Position numbers and translations under genes: made by a program. Positions 7,994 through 16,813 of a stretch of DNA of 64,000 nucleotides are shown here, in pieces (within the stretch, counting starts at the first letter, position 1; every line of letters starts with the position of its first letter). The notes beneath the pieces were generated by a model. The model saw only the letters and a list, made by a program, of their open reading frames with translations. It had not been told where the DNA came from and made no database searches. This DNA comes from Lutimonas halocynthiae (GTDB taxonomy: Bacteria > Bacteroidota > Bacteroidia > Flavobacteriales > Flavobacteriaceae), in contig NZ_JAUFQO010000012.1 in assembly GCF_030409835.1 (NCBI RefSeq), forward strand, positions 124,001 through 188,000, in the 5' to 3' direction.

Positions 7994-9154
7994 ATGCCGA
8001 GATACCATACTTTAGGCAGCATTCCATCAAAGCGGCACACAGTGTTTAAGGATTCAGATGGAAATTTCTTATATGAAGAACTATTCGGAACAATTGGTTT
8101 CGATGGAATGTCAACATTATTGTATCATACCCAACGTCCTACTCAAGTAAAAGAAATACTGAAATCATATGATGTCAGCCCGAAAATTGCTGTGGAAAAA
8201 AATATGAAATCCATAAGTTTAAGAGGATTTGAGGTGGCTCCAGAGGAGGATTTTTTAAAAAGTCGTGTACCAATATTAGTAAATAATGATTGTCAGATTA
8301 GTTTGGCTTCTCCAAGTGCTTCTTTAAGAAGTTATTTTTATAAGAATACAGATTCGGATGAGGTGATTTTTATTCATAAAGGGTCAGGAAAGTTAAGAAC
8401 CATGTTAGGGAATATTGATTTTTCCTATGGCGATTATTTAGTAGTGCCCAGAGGAGTAATTTATCAAATAGATTTTGAAACAAAAGTAAACAGGTTGTTT
8501 ATTGTAGAGTCAAAAAGCCCGATTTATACACCAAAGAGATATAGAAATTGGTTTGGTCAAATGCTTGAACATGCTCCTTTTTGTGAAAGAGACATGCATC
8601 CTCCGAGTGAAATTGAAACTTTTAATGAAGCTGGAGATTTTTTAATAAAGGTTAAAAAACAGGATTATATGCATGAATATATATATGCATACCATCCTTT
8701 TAGTGTTGTGGGCTGGGATGGTTATAATTTCCCTTATAAGTTTTCAATTCATGATTTTGAACCTATCACGGGCAGGGTTCATATGCCACCGCCTATTCAT
8801 CAGACTTTTGAAGCAGCAGGCTTTGTAATATGCTCTTTTGTGCCAAGATTATACGATTACCATCCGCAAGCAGTTCCTGCACCTTATAACCATAGTAATA
8901 TCGATTCAGATGAGGTACTATATTACGTAGACGGTGATTTTATGAGTAGAAATAATATTGAAGTTGGACAGATTACATTGCACCCGGCTGGAATTCCTCA
9001 CGGACCACATCCAGGGGCTATGGAGAGGAGTATTGGTAAAAAATCGACTGAAGAACTGGCTGTGATGGTTGATACATTTGCACCGCTAAAGGTAACAGAA
9101 GCGGCCTTAAAGTTAGAAGATGATGATTATTATAAAAGTTGGTTAAATCATTAA
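7994..9154 (+). CDS. hmgA: Homogentisate 1,2-dioxygenase
   Basis: Opens the ring of homogentisate to maleylacetoacetate in tyrosine and phenylalanine breakdown; a cytoplasmic non-haem Fe(II) enzyme of the cupin fold. The 386-residue length matches the short bacterial form. Recognisable are the N-terminus MPRYHTLGSIPSKRHT, the cupin strand DYLVVPRGVIYQI, the HMPPPIHQTFEA segment and the ligand-rich C-terminal segments LYYVDGDF and HPAGIPHGPHPGA, where iron-binding His and Glu are expected. hppD follows after only 7-10 bases, so the two consecutive enzymes of the pathway are co-transcribed. Confidence 0.96.
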   Translation: MPRYHTLGSIPSKRHTVFKDSDGNFLYEELFGTIGFDGMSTLLYHTQRPTQVKEILKSYDVSPKIAVEKNMKSISLRGFEVAPEEDFLKSRVPILVNNDCQISLASPSASLRSYFYKNTDSDEVIFIHKGSGKLRTMLGNIDFSYGDYLVVPRGVIYQIDFETKVNRLFIVESKSPIYTPKRYRNWFGQMLEHAPFCERDMHPPSEIETFNEAGDFLIKVKKQDYMHEYIYAYHPFSVVGWDGYNFPYKFSIHDFEPITGRVHMPPPIHQTFEAAGFVICSFVPRLYDYHPQAVPAPYNHSNIDSDEVLYYVDGDFMSRNNIEVGQITLHPAGIPHGPHPGAMERSIGKKSTEELAVMVDTFAPLKVTEAALKLEDDDYYKSWLNH

Positions 9155-9164
9155 AACTAAAGTG

Positions 9165-10322
9165 ATGAGTAAGATAAAAAATGTAGAATACGGATTAGAA
9201 AAAATATTTGCAGGAGCCAAAGATTTTTTGCCCTTATTAGGAACTGACTATGTAGAGTTTTATGTGGGAAATGCCAAGCAGGCAGCCCATTTTTATAAAA
9301 CGGCATTTGGTTTTCAATCTTTTGCCTATAAAGGGCTGGAAACAGGAAGTAAAGAAGTTGTTTCTTATGTCTTAAAACAAGATAAAATTAAAATAGTGTT
9401 AACCACTCCTTTAAATTCAAAATCAGAAATAAACGAACATATCGTAAAACACGGTGATGGTGTAAAAGTTGTGGCACTTTGGGTAGAAGATGCTAAAAAA
9501 GCCTGGGAAGAAACTACTTCTCGTGGTGCAAAATCGTATCTAAAACCAATAATAGAAAAAGATGAACATGGTGAGGTTGTAAGGTCAGGTATTTATACTT
9601 ACGGAGAAACGGTGCATATGTTTGTTGAACGGAAAAACTACAAAGGAACATTTTTACCAGGCTTTACTGAATGGAAATCGGATTTCAACCCAGAACCTTG
9701 TGGTTTAAAATTTATTGACCACATGGTTGGTAATGTAGGTTGGGGAGAAATGAATACCTGGGTAAAATGGTATGAAGATGTTATGGGTTTTGAAAACTTT
9801 TTGTCTTTTGACGATAACCAAATCCATACAGAGTATTCAGCCTTGATGAGTAAGGTGATGAGTAATGGAAACGGTAGAATTAAATTTCCAATTAACGAAC
9901 CAGCGGAAGGTAAAAAGAAATCACAAATTGAGGAATATCTTGATTTCTATGAAGGTCCTGGTGTACAGCATATTGCAGTTGCTACAGATGATATCATTAC
10001 CACAGTTTCTAAGTTGAGATCAAGAGGGATAGAGTTTTTAAGTACACCTCCAGAAGAATATTACAGAGCGGTTCCTGGTAGATTAGAGGAATTTAGTCAT
10101 GAGTTAATCGAGGATATTGAAACTTTGAAGAAATTAGGCATTATGATTGATGCAGATGAAGAAGGTTATTTATTACAGATTTTTACAAAACCTATAGAAG
10201 ATAGGCCAACCTTATTCTTTGAAATCATACAGAGAATGGGAGCTCGAGGCTTTGGTGCGGGTAACTTTAAAGCGCTTTTTGAAAGTATTGAAAGAGAACA
10301 AGCCAAACGAGGTACATTATAA
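9165..10322 (+). CDS. hppD: 4-hydroxyphenylpyruvate dioxygenase
   Basis: Converts 4-hydroxyphenylpyruvate to homogentisate, the substrate of the preceding gene's enzyme. The 385-residue protein has two vicinal-oxygen-chelate domains; the Fe(II) ligands are recognisable as His in FIDHMVGNV, His in GVQHIAVAT and Glu in FFEIIQRMG. The C-terminal sequence GFGAGNFKALFESIEREQ is diagnostic. ATG at 9165 is preferred to the GTG at 9162. The gene is second in the hmgA operon and is followed by a hairpin terminator and a palindromic repeat. Confidence 0.97.
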   Translation: MSKIKNVEYGLEKIFAGAKDFLPLLGTDYVEFYVGNAKQAAHFYKTAFGFQSFAYKGLETGSKEVVSYVLKQDKIKIVLTTPLNSKSEINEHIVKHGDGVKVVALWVEDAKKAWEETTSRGAKSYLKPIIEKDEHGEVVRSGIYTYGETVHMFVERKNYKGTFLPGFTEWKSDFNPEPCGLKFIDHMVGNVGWGEMNTWVKWYEDVMGFENFLSFDDNQIHTEYSALMSKVMSNGNGRIKFPINEPAEGKKKSQIEEYLDFYEGPGVQHIAVATDDIITTVSKLRSRGIEFLSTPPEEYYRAVPGRLEEFSHELIEDIETLKKLGIMIDADEEGYLLQIFTKPIEDRPTLFFEIIQRMGARGFGAGNFKALFESIEREQAKRGTL

Positions 10323-10340
10323 ACTAGAAAAAACACCGGG

Positions 10341-10388
10341 CTCAATCAGTTTTATTCTTTATCGAATTGACTGAGTGTAATTTTTCTC
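10341..10388 (+). terminator. Terminator after hmgA-hppD
   Basis: An 11-bp stem with one mismatch and one G-T pair (10341-10351 with 10365-10375, CTCAATCAGTT with AATTGACTGAG) is followed closely by a T-run (10382-10385). Confidence 0.6.
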
Positions 10389-10425
10389 ATCACCTCACTT
10401 CCGATCACCTCGGAGGTGAGGTGAT
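10389..10425. repeat. Palindromic intergenic repeat, copy 1
   Basis: Arms ATCACCTCAC (10389-10398) and GTGAGGTGAT (10416-10425) enclose a T-G pair and a second stem TCCGA/TCGGA with a five-base loop, giving a 16-bp hairpin. Bases 10395-10420 (26 bases) recur exactly at 45765-45790. A short T-run follows, so it could also act as a second terminator, but the shared sequence marks it as a dispersed repeat. Confidence 0.75.
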
Positions 10426-10498
10426 CAGTTTTTGACGGGTCAAAGATTTATATGTTTACTTTCATTCTGAGAGTCACTTATTATAAATCATTTTATCT

Positions 10499-12037
10499 AT
10501 GTTGGTTAAAGTCTATGGGAGCGCAGTAATAGGAGTTGAAGCCAGAACGATAACAGTTGAAGTTAATATTGATAAAGGAATTGCTTACCACCTAGTAGGG
10601 TTACCCGATAGCGCCATAAAAGAAAGTAGTTTCAGGATTTCAGGCGCACTGAGAAATTCCGGGTTTAAATTTCCGGGAAAGAAGATTACCATTAATATGG
10701 CTCCCGCAGATTTGCGTAAAGAAGGCTCTGCTTATGATCTACCTTTGGCCTTGGGTATCATGGCTGCATCCGGGCAGCTAAAATCAGTAGCGCTTGATCA
10801 GTATGTTATCATGGGAGAGTTGTCTTTAGATGGCGGTTTGAATCCCATTAAAGGGGCTTTACCCATTGCAATTCAAGCCAAGGAAGATAGCTTTAAAGGA
10901 TTTATACTGCCAAAAGAAAATGGGAAGGAAGCTGCCGTGGTAAAAGGTTTAGATGTTTATGCCTTAGAGAATATCTCAGATGTGGTGAAGTTTTTGAAAG
11001 GCGAGGATTGTATCGATCCATTGAAAGTTGATTTACAAAAAGAGATTCAAGATAATGCAGCACAAGAAGATTTAGATTTTGCCGATGTCAAAGGTCAGGA
11101 AACGATTAAACGATGTATGGAAATTGCAGCGGCAGGAGGTCATAACATCATCTTGATTGGGCCTCCTGGCTCTGGAAAAACGATGTTGGCCAAAAGATTG
11201 CCTACCATTTTACCGACTATGTCTTTAAGAGAAGCGCTTGAAACGACAAAAATTCATTCTGTAGTTGGTAAATTAAATGGAAATTTAGGTCTGATGCATA
11301 AAAGACCATTCAGATCTCCACATCATACAATAAGCGATGTAGCCCTAGTAGGAGGTGGAACCTACCCACAACCCGGAGAGATATCACTTTCTCATAATGG
11401 TGTTCTTTTTTTAGATGAACTTCCAGAATTCAAGAGGAGTGTACTTGAGGTAATGAGACAGCCATTAGAAGACAGAGAGGTGACAATCTCACGAGCCAGA
11501 TTTACGGTTACCTATCCAAGTAGTTTTATGTTAGTGGCGAGTATGAATCCCAGTCAGGGAGGCTACTTTGTAGAGCAGCATGAAGACTCAAATGCGGCCA
11601 TAATTGATGCCCGAAGGTATTTAAGTAAAATATCAGGTCCTTTATTAGATCGAATAGACTTACATATTGAGCTGCAACCCGTTCCGTTTGAAAAATTATC
11701 AAGCAAGCGCTCAGGTGAATCCAGCAATATAATTAGAAAAAGAGTAAAGGCTGCCAGAGATATTCAGACTGAAAGGTATAAGTCGAGAGATGATATACAT
11801 TACAATGCACAAATGAACGTAAAGCAGATTCGTAAGTATTGTCAAATCGATAAAACATCGCAGCAATTATTAAAACATGCCATGCAACATCTTAATTTAT
11901 CGGCGCGTGCTTATGACAGAATATTAAAAGTTTCGATTACTATTGCAGATCTAGCTGCATCAGATAAAATATTGCCTGAACATATCGCTGAAGCGATTCA
12001 ATATAGAAGCTTAGATAGAGAAGGGTGGTTGGGCTAA
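10499..12037 (+). CDS. yifB: YifB/ComM family Mg-chelatase-like AAA+ ATPase
   Basis: A 512-residue AAA+ protein of the ComM/YifB family, shown in naturally transformable bacteria to be a branch-migration helicase aiding recombination. The N-terminal 190 residues are the Lon-like ChlI domain (VGLPDSAIKESSFRI, NMAPADLRKEGSAYDLPLAL). The ATPase core has Walker A GPPGSGKT near residue 221, Walker B LFLDELPEF and HRPFRSPHHT-like RPFRSPHHTISDVALVGGG. The C-terminal Mg-chelatase lid holds LSARAYDRILKVSITIADL. Together with comF it may mean a competence capacity, though no uptake machinery is in the window. It converges on the next gene with two bases between stop codons and no hairpin. Confidence 0.95.
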   Translation: MLVKVYGSAVIGVEARTITVEVNIDKGIAYHLVGLPDSAIKESSFRISGALRNSGFKFPGKKITINMAPADLRKEGSAYDLPLALGIMAASGQLKSVALDQYVIMGELSLDGGLNPIKGALPIAIQAKEDSFKGFILPKENGKEAAVVKGLDVYALENISDVVKFLKGEDCIDPLKVDLQKEIQDNAAQEDLDFADVKGQETIKRCMEIAAAGGHNIILIGPPGSGKTMLAKRLPTILPTMSLREALETTKIHSVVGKLNGNLGLMHKRPFRSPHHTISDVALVGGGTYPQPGEISLSHNGVLFLDELPEFKRSVLEVMRQPLEDREVTISRARFTVTYPSSFMLVASMNPSQGGYFVEQHEDSNAAIIDARRYLSKISGPLLDRIDLHIELQPVPFEKLSSKRSGESSNIIRKRVKAARDIQTERYKSRDDIHYNAQMNVKQIRKYCQIDKTSQQLLKHAMQHLNLSARAYDRILKVSITIADLAASDKILPEHIAEAIQYRSLDREGWLG

Positions 12038-12039
12038 TT

Positions 12040-13467
12040 TCACTTCCCTTTTGGTTTTATATTCGCATTCATCCTGAAGAAATTGTCAGGGTCATACTTT
12101 GTTTTGATGTCAATTAACTTTTGATAGTTGGACCCGAAAGAATCTCCGGTCATATCCTCAGAGCCGCTCATATCACTGTTAAAATTGAAATAGACTTGCC
12201 CATCAGAGTGTTCCTTAAGTTCGCTAAAGAATTGTTTCGTCCATTGAATACAATGATCATTTAAAGCATCATCATTCCACATTGTGTCGATACTAACCAG
12301 GAATCGTGAACTTCTATCACCAAACGCTGTAGCCTCTTCTGGAACCCTGGAAAGAGCACCATGTAAATTTCTTATGGATAATAAACTTTGTGCTGATGGA
12401 GAATCATTGACTTTATCAATTATCAGTTTCATTAGATTTTCGTCTATATCCTTCACATATAAAGATTTCCAATAGCTATTTAAAGTACCTTTTACAAGAA
12501 ATGGATCAAACATTTTATTTACAGCAGTGTAAGGAATAATACCGCTCAAATCAAGTATTGGAGTAGCAACTTCTCTTAAAGGCTGTAGGACTTTTTCTCC
12601 ATCTTCAGGAGATCCAAAGTACATGCCGGCAAGCACAGTTACTTTAGTGCCGTGAAGCTCCTCAGGAAATCCAGGATGCGTTGGTATCGACCAATGAATA
12701 CAATCACTGGTAATTTCGTCCGGAAGGTCTCTTGTAAAATTAATCCAAAATTTCATAATTTTTTCAGCTTCAGCACGAGGATACATGGTTGCGGCCATCA
12801 TTACTGTTGGACCTAATTCATGCAATTCGAAATGAAAAGAAGTTACAATTCCAAAATTACCGCCTCCCCCTTTGATACCCCAAAATAAATCCTGATTTTC
12901 TGAATCAGAGGCATGAATATAGCTTCCATTGGCGAGCACCATATCCACTCCTAGCAAGTTATCAATACTCATCCCAACCTTCCGTCTCAACCAGCTAAGT
13001 CCGCCTCCCAAAGTAAGTCCTCCAACCCCTGTGTCAGAAACAACTCCCCCTGCACAGGCCAGCCCAAACGCCTGGGTTTCACGATCTACATCCGCCCAAG
13101 TGGCTCCTCCTTGCACTATAGCCGTCTTTTGCTTTGGATTCACCATGACTGTTCGCATATGAGATAAGTCAATCACCAGACCATCATCTATTGATGCATT
13201 TCCTGCAACATTATGTCCTGCTCCACGAACAGAAAATAAAAGATCATTTTCGCGGGCAAAGTTCACTGCGTGAATTACATCACTTACTCCTGTACACTGA
13301 GCTATTATACCTGGCCGTTTGTCAATTAGTTTGTTCCATAATTCGCGTTCTGCATCATAAGTTTCATTGTCAATATCAATTAATAGACCTCCGAAATTTT
13401 CCTGAAATGATTTAAAAGTTTCATTACTGATTTTGTTAACTTCTGTCGATGCATGGTAGGTTTTCAT
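12040..13467 (-). CDS. FAD-linked oxidase, berberine-bridge-enzyme type
   Basis: A 475-residue oxidoreductase with an N-terminal PCMH-type FAD-binding domain (about 45-215) and a C-terminal BBE domain. FSVRGAGHNVAGNA contains the histidine that carries covalent 8-alpha FAD in this family; GGLTLGGGLSWLRRKVGMS and DLFWGIKGGGGNFGIVTSF are flavin-binding segments, and NFFRMNANIKP is the BBE signature. No signal peptide is seen, so it is probably cytoplasmic. The substrate is unknown (sugars, alcohols or aromatic compounds are oxidised by relatives). It appears to be a single-gene unit. Confidence 0.9.
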   Translation of the reverse strand: MKTYHASTEVNKISNETFKSFQENFGGLLIDIDNETYDAERELWNKLIDKRPGIIAQCTGVSDVIHAVNFARENDLLFSVRGAGHNVAGNASIDDGLVIDLSHMRTVMVNPKQKTAIVQGGATWADVDRETQAFGLACAGGVVSDTGVGGLTLGGGLSWLRRKVGMSIDNLLGVDMVLANGSYIHASDSENQDLFWGIKGGGGNFGIVTSFHFELHELGPTVMMAATMYPRAEAEKIMKFWINFTRDLPDEITSDCIHWSIPTHPGFPEELHGTKVTVLAGMYFGSPEDGEKVLQPLREVATPILDLSGIIPYTAVNKMFDPFLVKGTLNSYWKSLYVKDIDENLMKLIIDKVNDSPSAQSLLSIRNLHGALSRVPEEATAFGDRSSRFLVSIDTMWNDDALNDHCIQWTKQFFSELKEHSDGQVYFNFNSDMSGSEDMTGDSFGSNYQKLIDIKTKYDPDNFFRMNANIKPKGK

Positions 13468-13556
13468 GAAATATTGGTTTTTATGATTGGAATGTTATCT
13501 AAATTGTTAATCTAAAATTAATCATATAAAACCTAAAATCTAATTAGACTAGGACG

Positions 13557-13573
13557 AACAGTATCAAATACTG
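13557..13573. promoter_or_regulatory. Palindrome upstream of the FAD-linked oxidase
   Basis: ACAGTAT and ATACTGT arms separated by CAA lie about 90 bases before the oxidase ATG. There is no adjoining T-run, so an operator is more likely than a terminator. Confidence 0.35.
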
Positions 13574-13656
13574 TCCGAATAGTTTCATTTATTTATCCAA
13601 ACAATTTATGATTAAGCCTTATCAAATTATTCAAGTTATTTAATACAGAAGTCTTG

Positions 13657-14493
13657 TTATTGAATTAAAAAAGAGTCATTTTCTTTCCCCAGAATCAACT
13701 CATAGTTGAAATTCTTATTTGCAATGCTTTGGTTTAGCATGTTTTCAAGATCAATGTCTTTGTTAACAGGGTCATGATGAAACAGTACCATTTTTTTTAC
13801 ATTTGACAAAGTGCCGAAGTCAATTGCATCTTCCATCGAACAGTGACCCCAGCCAACTCTTCTGTCATATTCCTCATTACGGTATTGGCCGTCATGGAAC
13901 AAGAGGTCAGCATCTTTAGCTATATTATAGCCACTGCACCAATCGCTTAAATGCGGGAAATTGCTGGAGCCCAAAGCCGGTTCATGATCTGGCATATAGG
14001 AAATAATAGTTTCGCCTAATTGGATTCTATAGCCAACCGTAGGACCTGGATGGCATAAGTATTCAGATTTTATTACAAAATCATCTATTTGAAAAGTCGA
14101 GTTGTCAATCTCAATAATATGAATTTTAGCAGGTAGTTCGTTGAGTCGAACAGGGAAAAATGGTGGTGAAAAATACCGCCTCAATCTTACGGTTAAGCTT
14201 TCAGATGATCCGGCTGGTCCCCAAATATTTACAGTGCAATTAGGATTGTAAAAAGGTTGAAAATATCCCAAGCCCATAATATGATCAATATGAAGATGGG
14301 TAAGTAAAATATTTACGACAGAAATATCAGGGCTCAGTTTTTTTCCTAGACTTTGAATTCCCGAACCTCCATCAAGTATTATACAACTATTGTCGTGCTC
14401 TAACTGAACACATGCAGTGTTGCCGCCATATTTATTTTTTTCAGGCCCCGGAGATGGCATTGATCCGCGACAGCCCCATATAGTAATCTTCAT
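13657..14493 (-). CDS. MBL-fold metallohydrolase
   Basis: A 278-residue metallo-beta-lactamase-fold hydrolase of the PhnP/RNase Z-like branch. The N-terminus WGCRGSMPSPGPEKNKYGGN and metal-binding motif THLHIDHIMG (HxHxDH, about residues 66-71) are clear; further ligands are expected in SYMPDHEP and LLFHDGQY, with VGWGHCSMEDA near the end. Substrate unknown; relatives cleave cyclic phosphodiesters or phosphoesters. Its ATG overlaps the stop of the PAS gene in the four bases ATGA, so the two are translationally coupled and probably act together, the PAS protein sensing and the hydrolase responding. Confidence 0.87.
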   Translation of the reverse strand: MKITIWGCRGSMPSPGPEKNKYGGNTACVQLEHDNSCIILDGGSGIQSLGKKLSPDISVVNILLTHLHIDHIMGLGYFQPFYNPNCTVNIWGPAGSSESLTVRLRRYFSPPFFPVRLNELPAKIHIIEIDNSTFQIDDFVIKSEYLCHPGPTVGYRIQLGETIISYMPDHEPALGSSNFPHLSDWCSGYNIAKDADLLFHDGQYRNEEYDRRVGWGHCSMEDAIDFGTLSNVKKMVLFHHDPVNKDIDLENMLNQSIANKNFNYELILGKENDSFLIQ

Positions 14494-14885
14494 TTTTCCA
14501 TTATTTTCCAGAATATTGCAATTGCACCTAAAAACCGATTGGGTCTACCCATAATAGGGAAGGAGGTCACAGATATTTTATATTTTATTCCCTTTAAGCT
14601 TTTTATCCAAAACTCTCCATGCGCAGGCTCCTGTTCTGTCATAGTCTGAACCAAAGGTAATTCTTCAGGCGGTAATATATTCCCATGATCATCTCTAGGT
14701 GTAAATATGGATGACCATTCAGCCATTGACATGACTCCGGTTTCTTCGTATCTCAAGCCCAAAAGTTCTTCTGCCGGCTCATTATAAAAAATAAGACTTC
14801 CATCCGGGTCTACTATAAAGACTGACGTGGATAAGGAATCTGCTAGTTGCCTACTTAGGATAACTTCTATTTCTCTTGAAGACAT
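14490..14885 (-). CDS. Stand-alone PAS-domain protein
   Basis: A 131-residue protein that is almost entirely one PAS domain (SLSTSVFIVDPDGSLIFYNEPAEELLG at about residues 18-44, ending in FLGAIAIFWK). There is no kinase, HTH or cyclase domain and no membrane segment, so it must signal through a partner. The coupled MBL hydrolase is the obvious candidate. The EWSSIFTPRDDHGNILPPEELP segment resembles, from memory, PAS proteins common in Actinobacteria, hinting at horizontal spread of the pair. The ligand is not evident: no heme-, flavin- or chromophore-specific Cys was identified. Confidence 0.85.
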   Translation of the reverse strand: MSSREIEVILSRQLADSLSTSVFIVDPDGSLIFYNEPAEELLGLRYEETGVMSMAEWSSIFTPRDDHGNILPPEELPLVQTMTEQEPAHGEFWIKSLKGIKYKISVTSFPIMGRPNRFLGAIAIFWKIMEK

Positions 14886-15208
14886 CTGAAAATTTGATTT
14901 TGGGTTTATAAAAATGAATACTTAAGCTCAGTAAAACCTGAACAAAAATTTAATAGTTTGCTGCTTATTCCTTTAAAGGTATGCAAAATTTGCAGAATAG
15001 TAAAAACTAAGATATTGCAAGCGATCAATTCAGTAAGAAACATGATTTTGTAAAACACTGTTTATTAGCATTTTAATAACAATAGAAATGTTAAAGCAAA
15101 CGGCTATTTGCTTTAACCTTGGTTCTGTATTATTGTTCTGAATTTTTAGCGTTGAAAATTTATATTCAGGAAGGAGTTTTCATTATTTATACTATTATTG
15201 TAGCTTAA
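14886..15208. other. Divergent intergenic region with two palindromes
   Basis: This 323-base gap separates the PAS-MBL pair from the barrel-protein gene. It holds a 13-base palindrome TGCAAAATTTGCA (14982-14994) and a perfect 11-bp hairpin with arms GTTAAAGCAAA and TTTGCTTTAAC (15090-15117). No open frame of interest and no RNA gene was recognised. Confidence 0.5.
15090..15117. promoter_or_regulatory. Perfect 11-bp inverted repeat before the barrel-protein gene
   Basis: Arms 15090-15100 and 15107-15117 with a six-base loop CGGCTA. The lack of a T-run on either side and the position between divergent genes favour a regulator site over a terminator. Confidence 0.4.
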
Positions 15209-16066
15209 ATGGTCTCAGTGCACAAATTATTTCTGTTTTTAGTCTTGTTTTCCTTTTGCCAGAAAGAGATTTTATCTCAAAACGCAGATAGTGTTGCTAT
15301 TGATAAGCATCCCATACTCACTGATCGATACAGAGTGAATATGGGCTTCTTTGTTAATTTAAAATCAATTAGCATGAATGTGGATGGTGATTTACCAAGT
15401 AATCCAATTGATTTTGGTCAAACACTTGGGTTAAGTAGACAAGAAAACACATTCAATCTAAATTTTGACTGGCGTTTTTCAAAAGATAAAAAATGGGTTT
15501 TTGGATTTGAATTTTTCACTGTAAGAAATTCTCAAACGGCTACTTTGGAGGATGAAGTTAAATGGAATAATACCGTATTTCCGGGTGGCGTAATTCTCGA
15601 CACTGGATTTGATATTGAAATGTATAGAATATTTTTTGGAAGAGTTATTTCAATGGGTCAAAAGCATGAGTTGAACATGGGTATCGGAATTCATGCAATG
15701 AACATTCACACTTTTGCTGTGGCAACGGCATATATTGGTGGTATTGACTTCGAATTAGAGACAGATAAAAAAAAGATTGACGCCCTTGCGCCAGTTCCAA
15801 ACATTGGCTTTAGTTATTTGTATGCGCCAAATTTGCGTTGGGGATTTGAAGCCAATGTGGGTTGGTTTTCGCTTAGTATTGGTGATTACAGCGGCACTTT
15901 ATGGAATCTTGAACCCTCAGTTTCTTTTCAGGTTTTTAAAAATGTCGGGATTGGTGTTGGATATAAATACTTTAAGGCAAAAGTAAACATGAATAGGGAT
16001 ATTTGGCGAGGCGCTGCTGATTTGCTATACCAAGGTCCCTTATTTTCAATAAGTGGAAATTTCTAG
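15209..16066 (+). CDS. Outer-membrane beta-barrel protein
   Basis: A 285-residue protein with a signal peptide (KLFLFLVLFSFCQKEILSQ) and alternating aromatic beta strands typical of a small barrel: WVFGFEFFTVRN, FGFEANVGWFSLSIGDYSG, VGIGVGYKYFKAKVNM, ending LFSISGNF with terminal Phe. There is no TonB box or plug. Substrate unknown. The adjacent convergent gene encodes a kinase-like protein; no clear terminator separates them. Confidence 0.75.
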   Translation: MVSVHKLFLFLVLFSFCQKEILSQNADSVAIDKHPILTDRYRVNMGFFVNLKSISMNVDGDLPSNPIDFGQTLGLSRQENTFNLNFDWRFSKDKKWVFGFEFFTVRNSQTATLEDEVKWNNTVFPGGVILDTGFDIEMYRIFFGRVISMGQKHELNMGIGIHAMNIHTFAVATAYIGGIDFELETDKKKIDALAPVPNIGFSYLYAPNLRWGFEANVGWFSLSIGDYSGTLWNLEPSVSFQVFKNVGIGVGYKYFKAKVNMNRDIWRGAADLLYQGPLFSISGNF

Positions 16067-16076
16067 GAACATGAAT

Positions 16077-16670
16077 TCAATTGTGGGGTTTTGAAAAAAA
16101 CTTCCTGTAGCTATTCCTTATCGCATCTCGTATGAGTCCATACACATTAAATATGTGTCTAAAAAATAAACCAGTTTTAACTAGAACACTTTCGGTAAAG
16201 CTTAAAAGATTGGCATTCTGATTGTGTATAAAACGAATTACATGGAACCTGGTCACAAGGGTGGCTGCATACCAAAAAACGAAAAAACAATTTTTTTTAA
16301 GCGTGGCCCTTTCAAAATCGACTACCCCCACATTGTCTTTTTCGTCTATTATTATGTCCCTTAAGGGAAGAGAATGTCTAGCTACTCCATTATTGATTGT
16401 TTCATCAATAATGGATCTTAATTGTTCTAGTGCCTTTTTTGAATATTGCATACAGGGATCTCCTTTCAATCGGGAAATTTTTAAAAAGTATTCTTCATCG
16501 GAATAAGACAGAATTTTTGGGACCGCATTGATTCCTTTAAGTAATCCAAGAGCTTGTTTTTCTGTGTAGTATCTTTTTTTAAAACCATACACAGGCTTGA
16601 ATCTCTTTATCACGAAATCATCGTGCAATTCAACAGACATTTTTGATGTAGAAATAACCGATCGAGTCAT
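16077..16670 (-). CDS. Protein-kinase-fold protein, possibly RIO/LPS-kinase-like
   Basis: A 197-residue protein with reduced kinase-fold landmarks: a possible ATP-binding lysine in DFVIKRFKP, a catalytic-loop-like GVARHSLPLRDIIIDE (about residues 100-115) and a metal-binding DFG equivalent, VVDFERATL. The rest (VTRFHVIRFIHNQNANLLSF) fits small bacterial kinases annotated as RIO- or WaaP/KdkA-like, which act on lipopolysaccharide core sugars or proteins. Target unknown. The open frame extends three codons to a TTG, but ATG at 16670 is more plausible; ATG at 16640 is also possible. Confidence 0.6.
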   Translation of the reverse strand: MTRSVISTSKMSVELHDDFVIKRFKPVYGFKKRYYTEKQALGLLKGINAVPKILSYSDEEYFLKISRLKGDPCMQYSKKALEQLRSIIDETINNGVARHSLPLRDIIIDEKDNVGVVDFERATLKKNCFFVFWYAATLVTRFHVIRFIHNQNANLLSFTESVLVKTGLFFRHIFNVYGLIRDAIRNSYRKFFSKPHN

Positions 16671-16813
16671 TACTATCAAAATTACAAAAAAAAGTATAAG
16701 ATTAAGAAACGAGCATTCAAAAGCAAGAATCTATTTGCTGTTAGTTTTCGATTTAAACAGAGTTAGTTCCAAGAAAGGTTACACCTAATTTCGACTAAAA
16801 CCCTTAGCCTGTA

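Noticed and set aside
13191-13415. Plus-strand open frames opposite the FAD-linked oxidase
   Set aside because: Shadows of the conserved FAD-binding region; no start context or homology.
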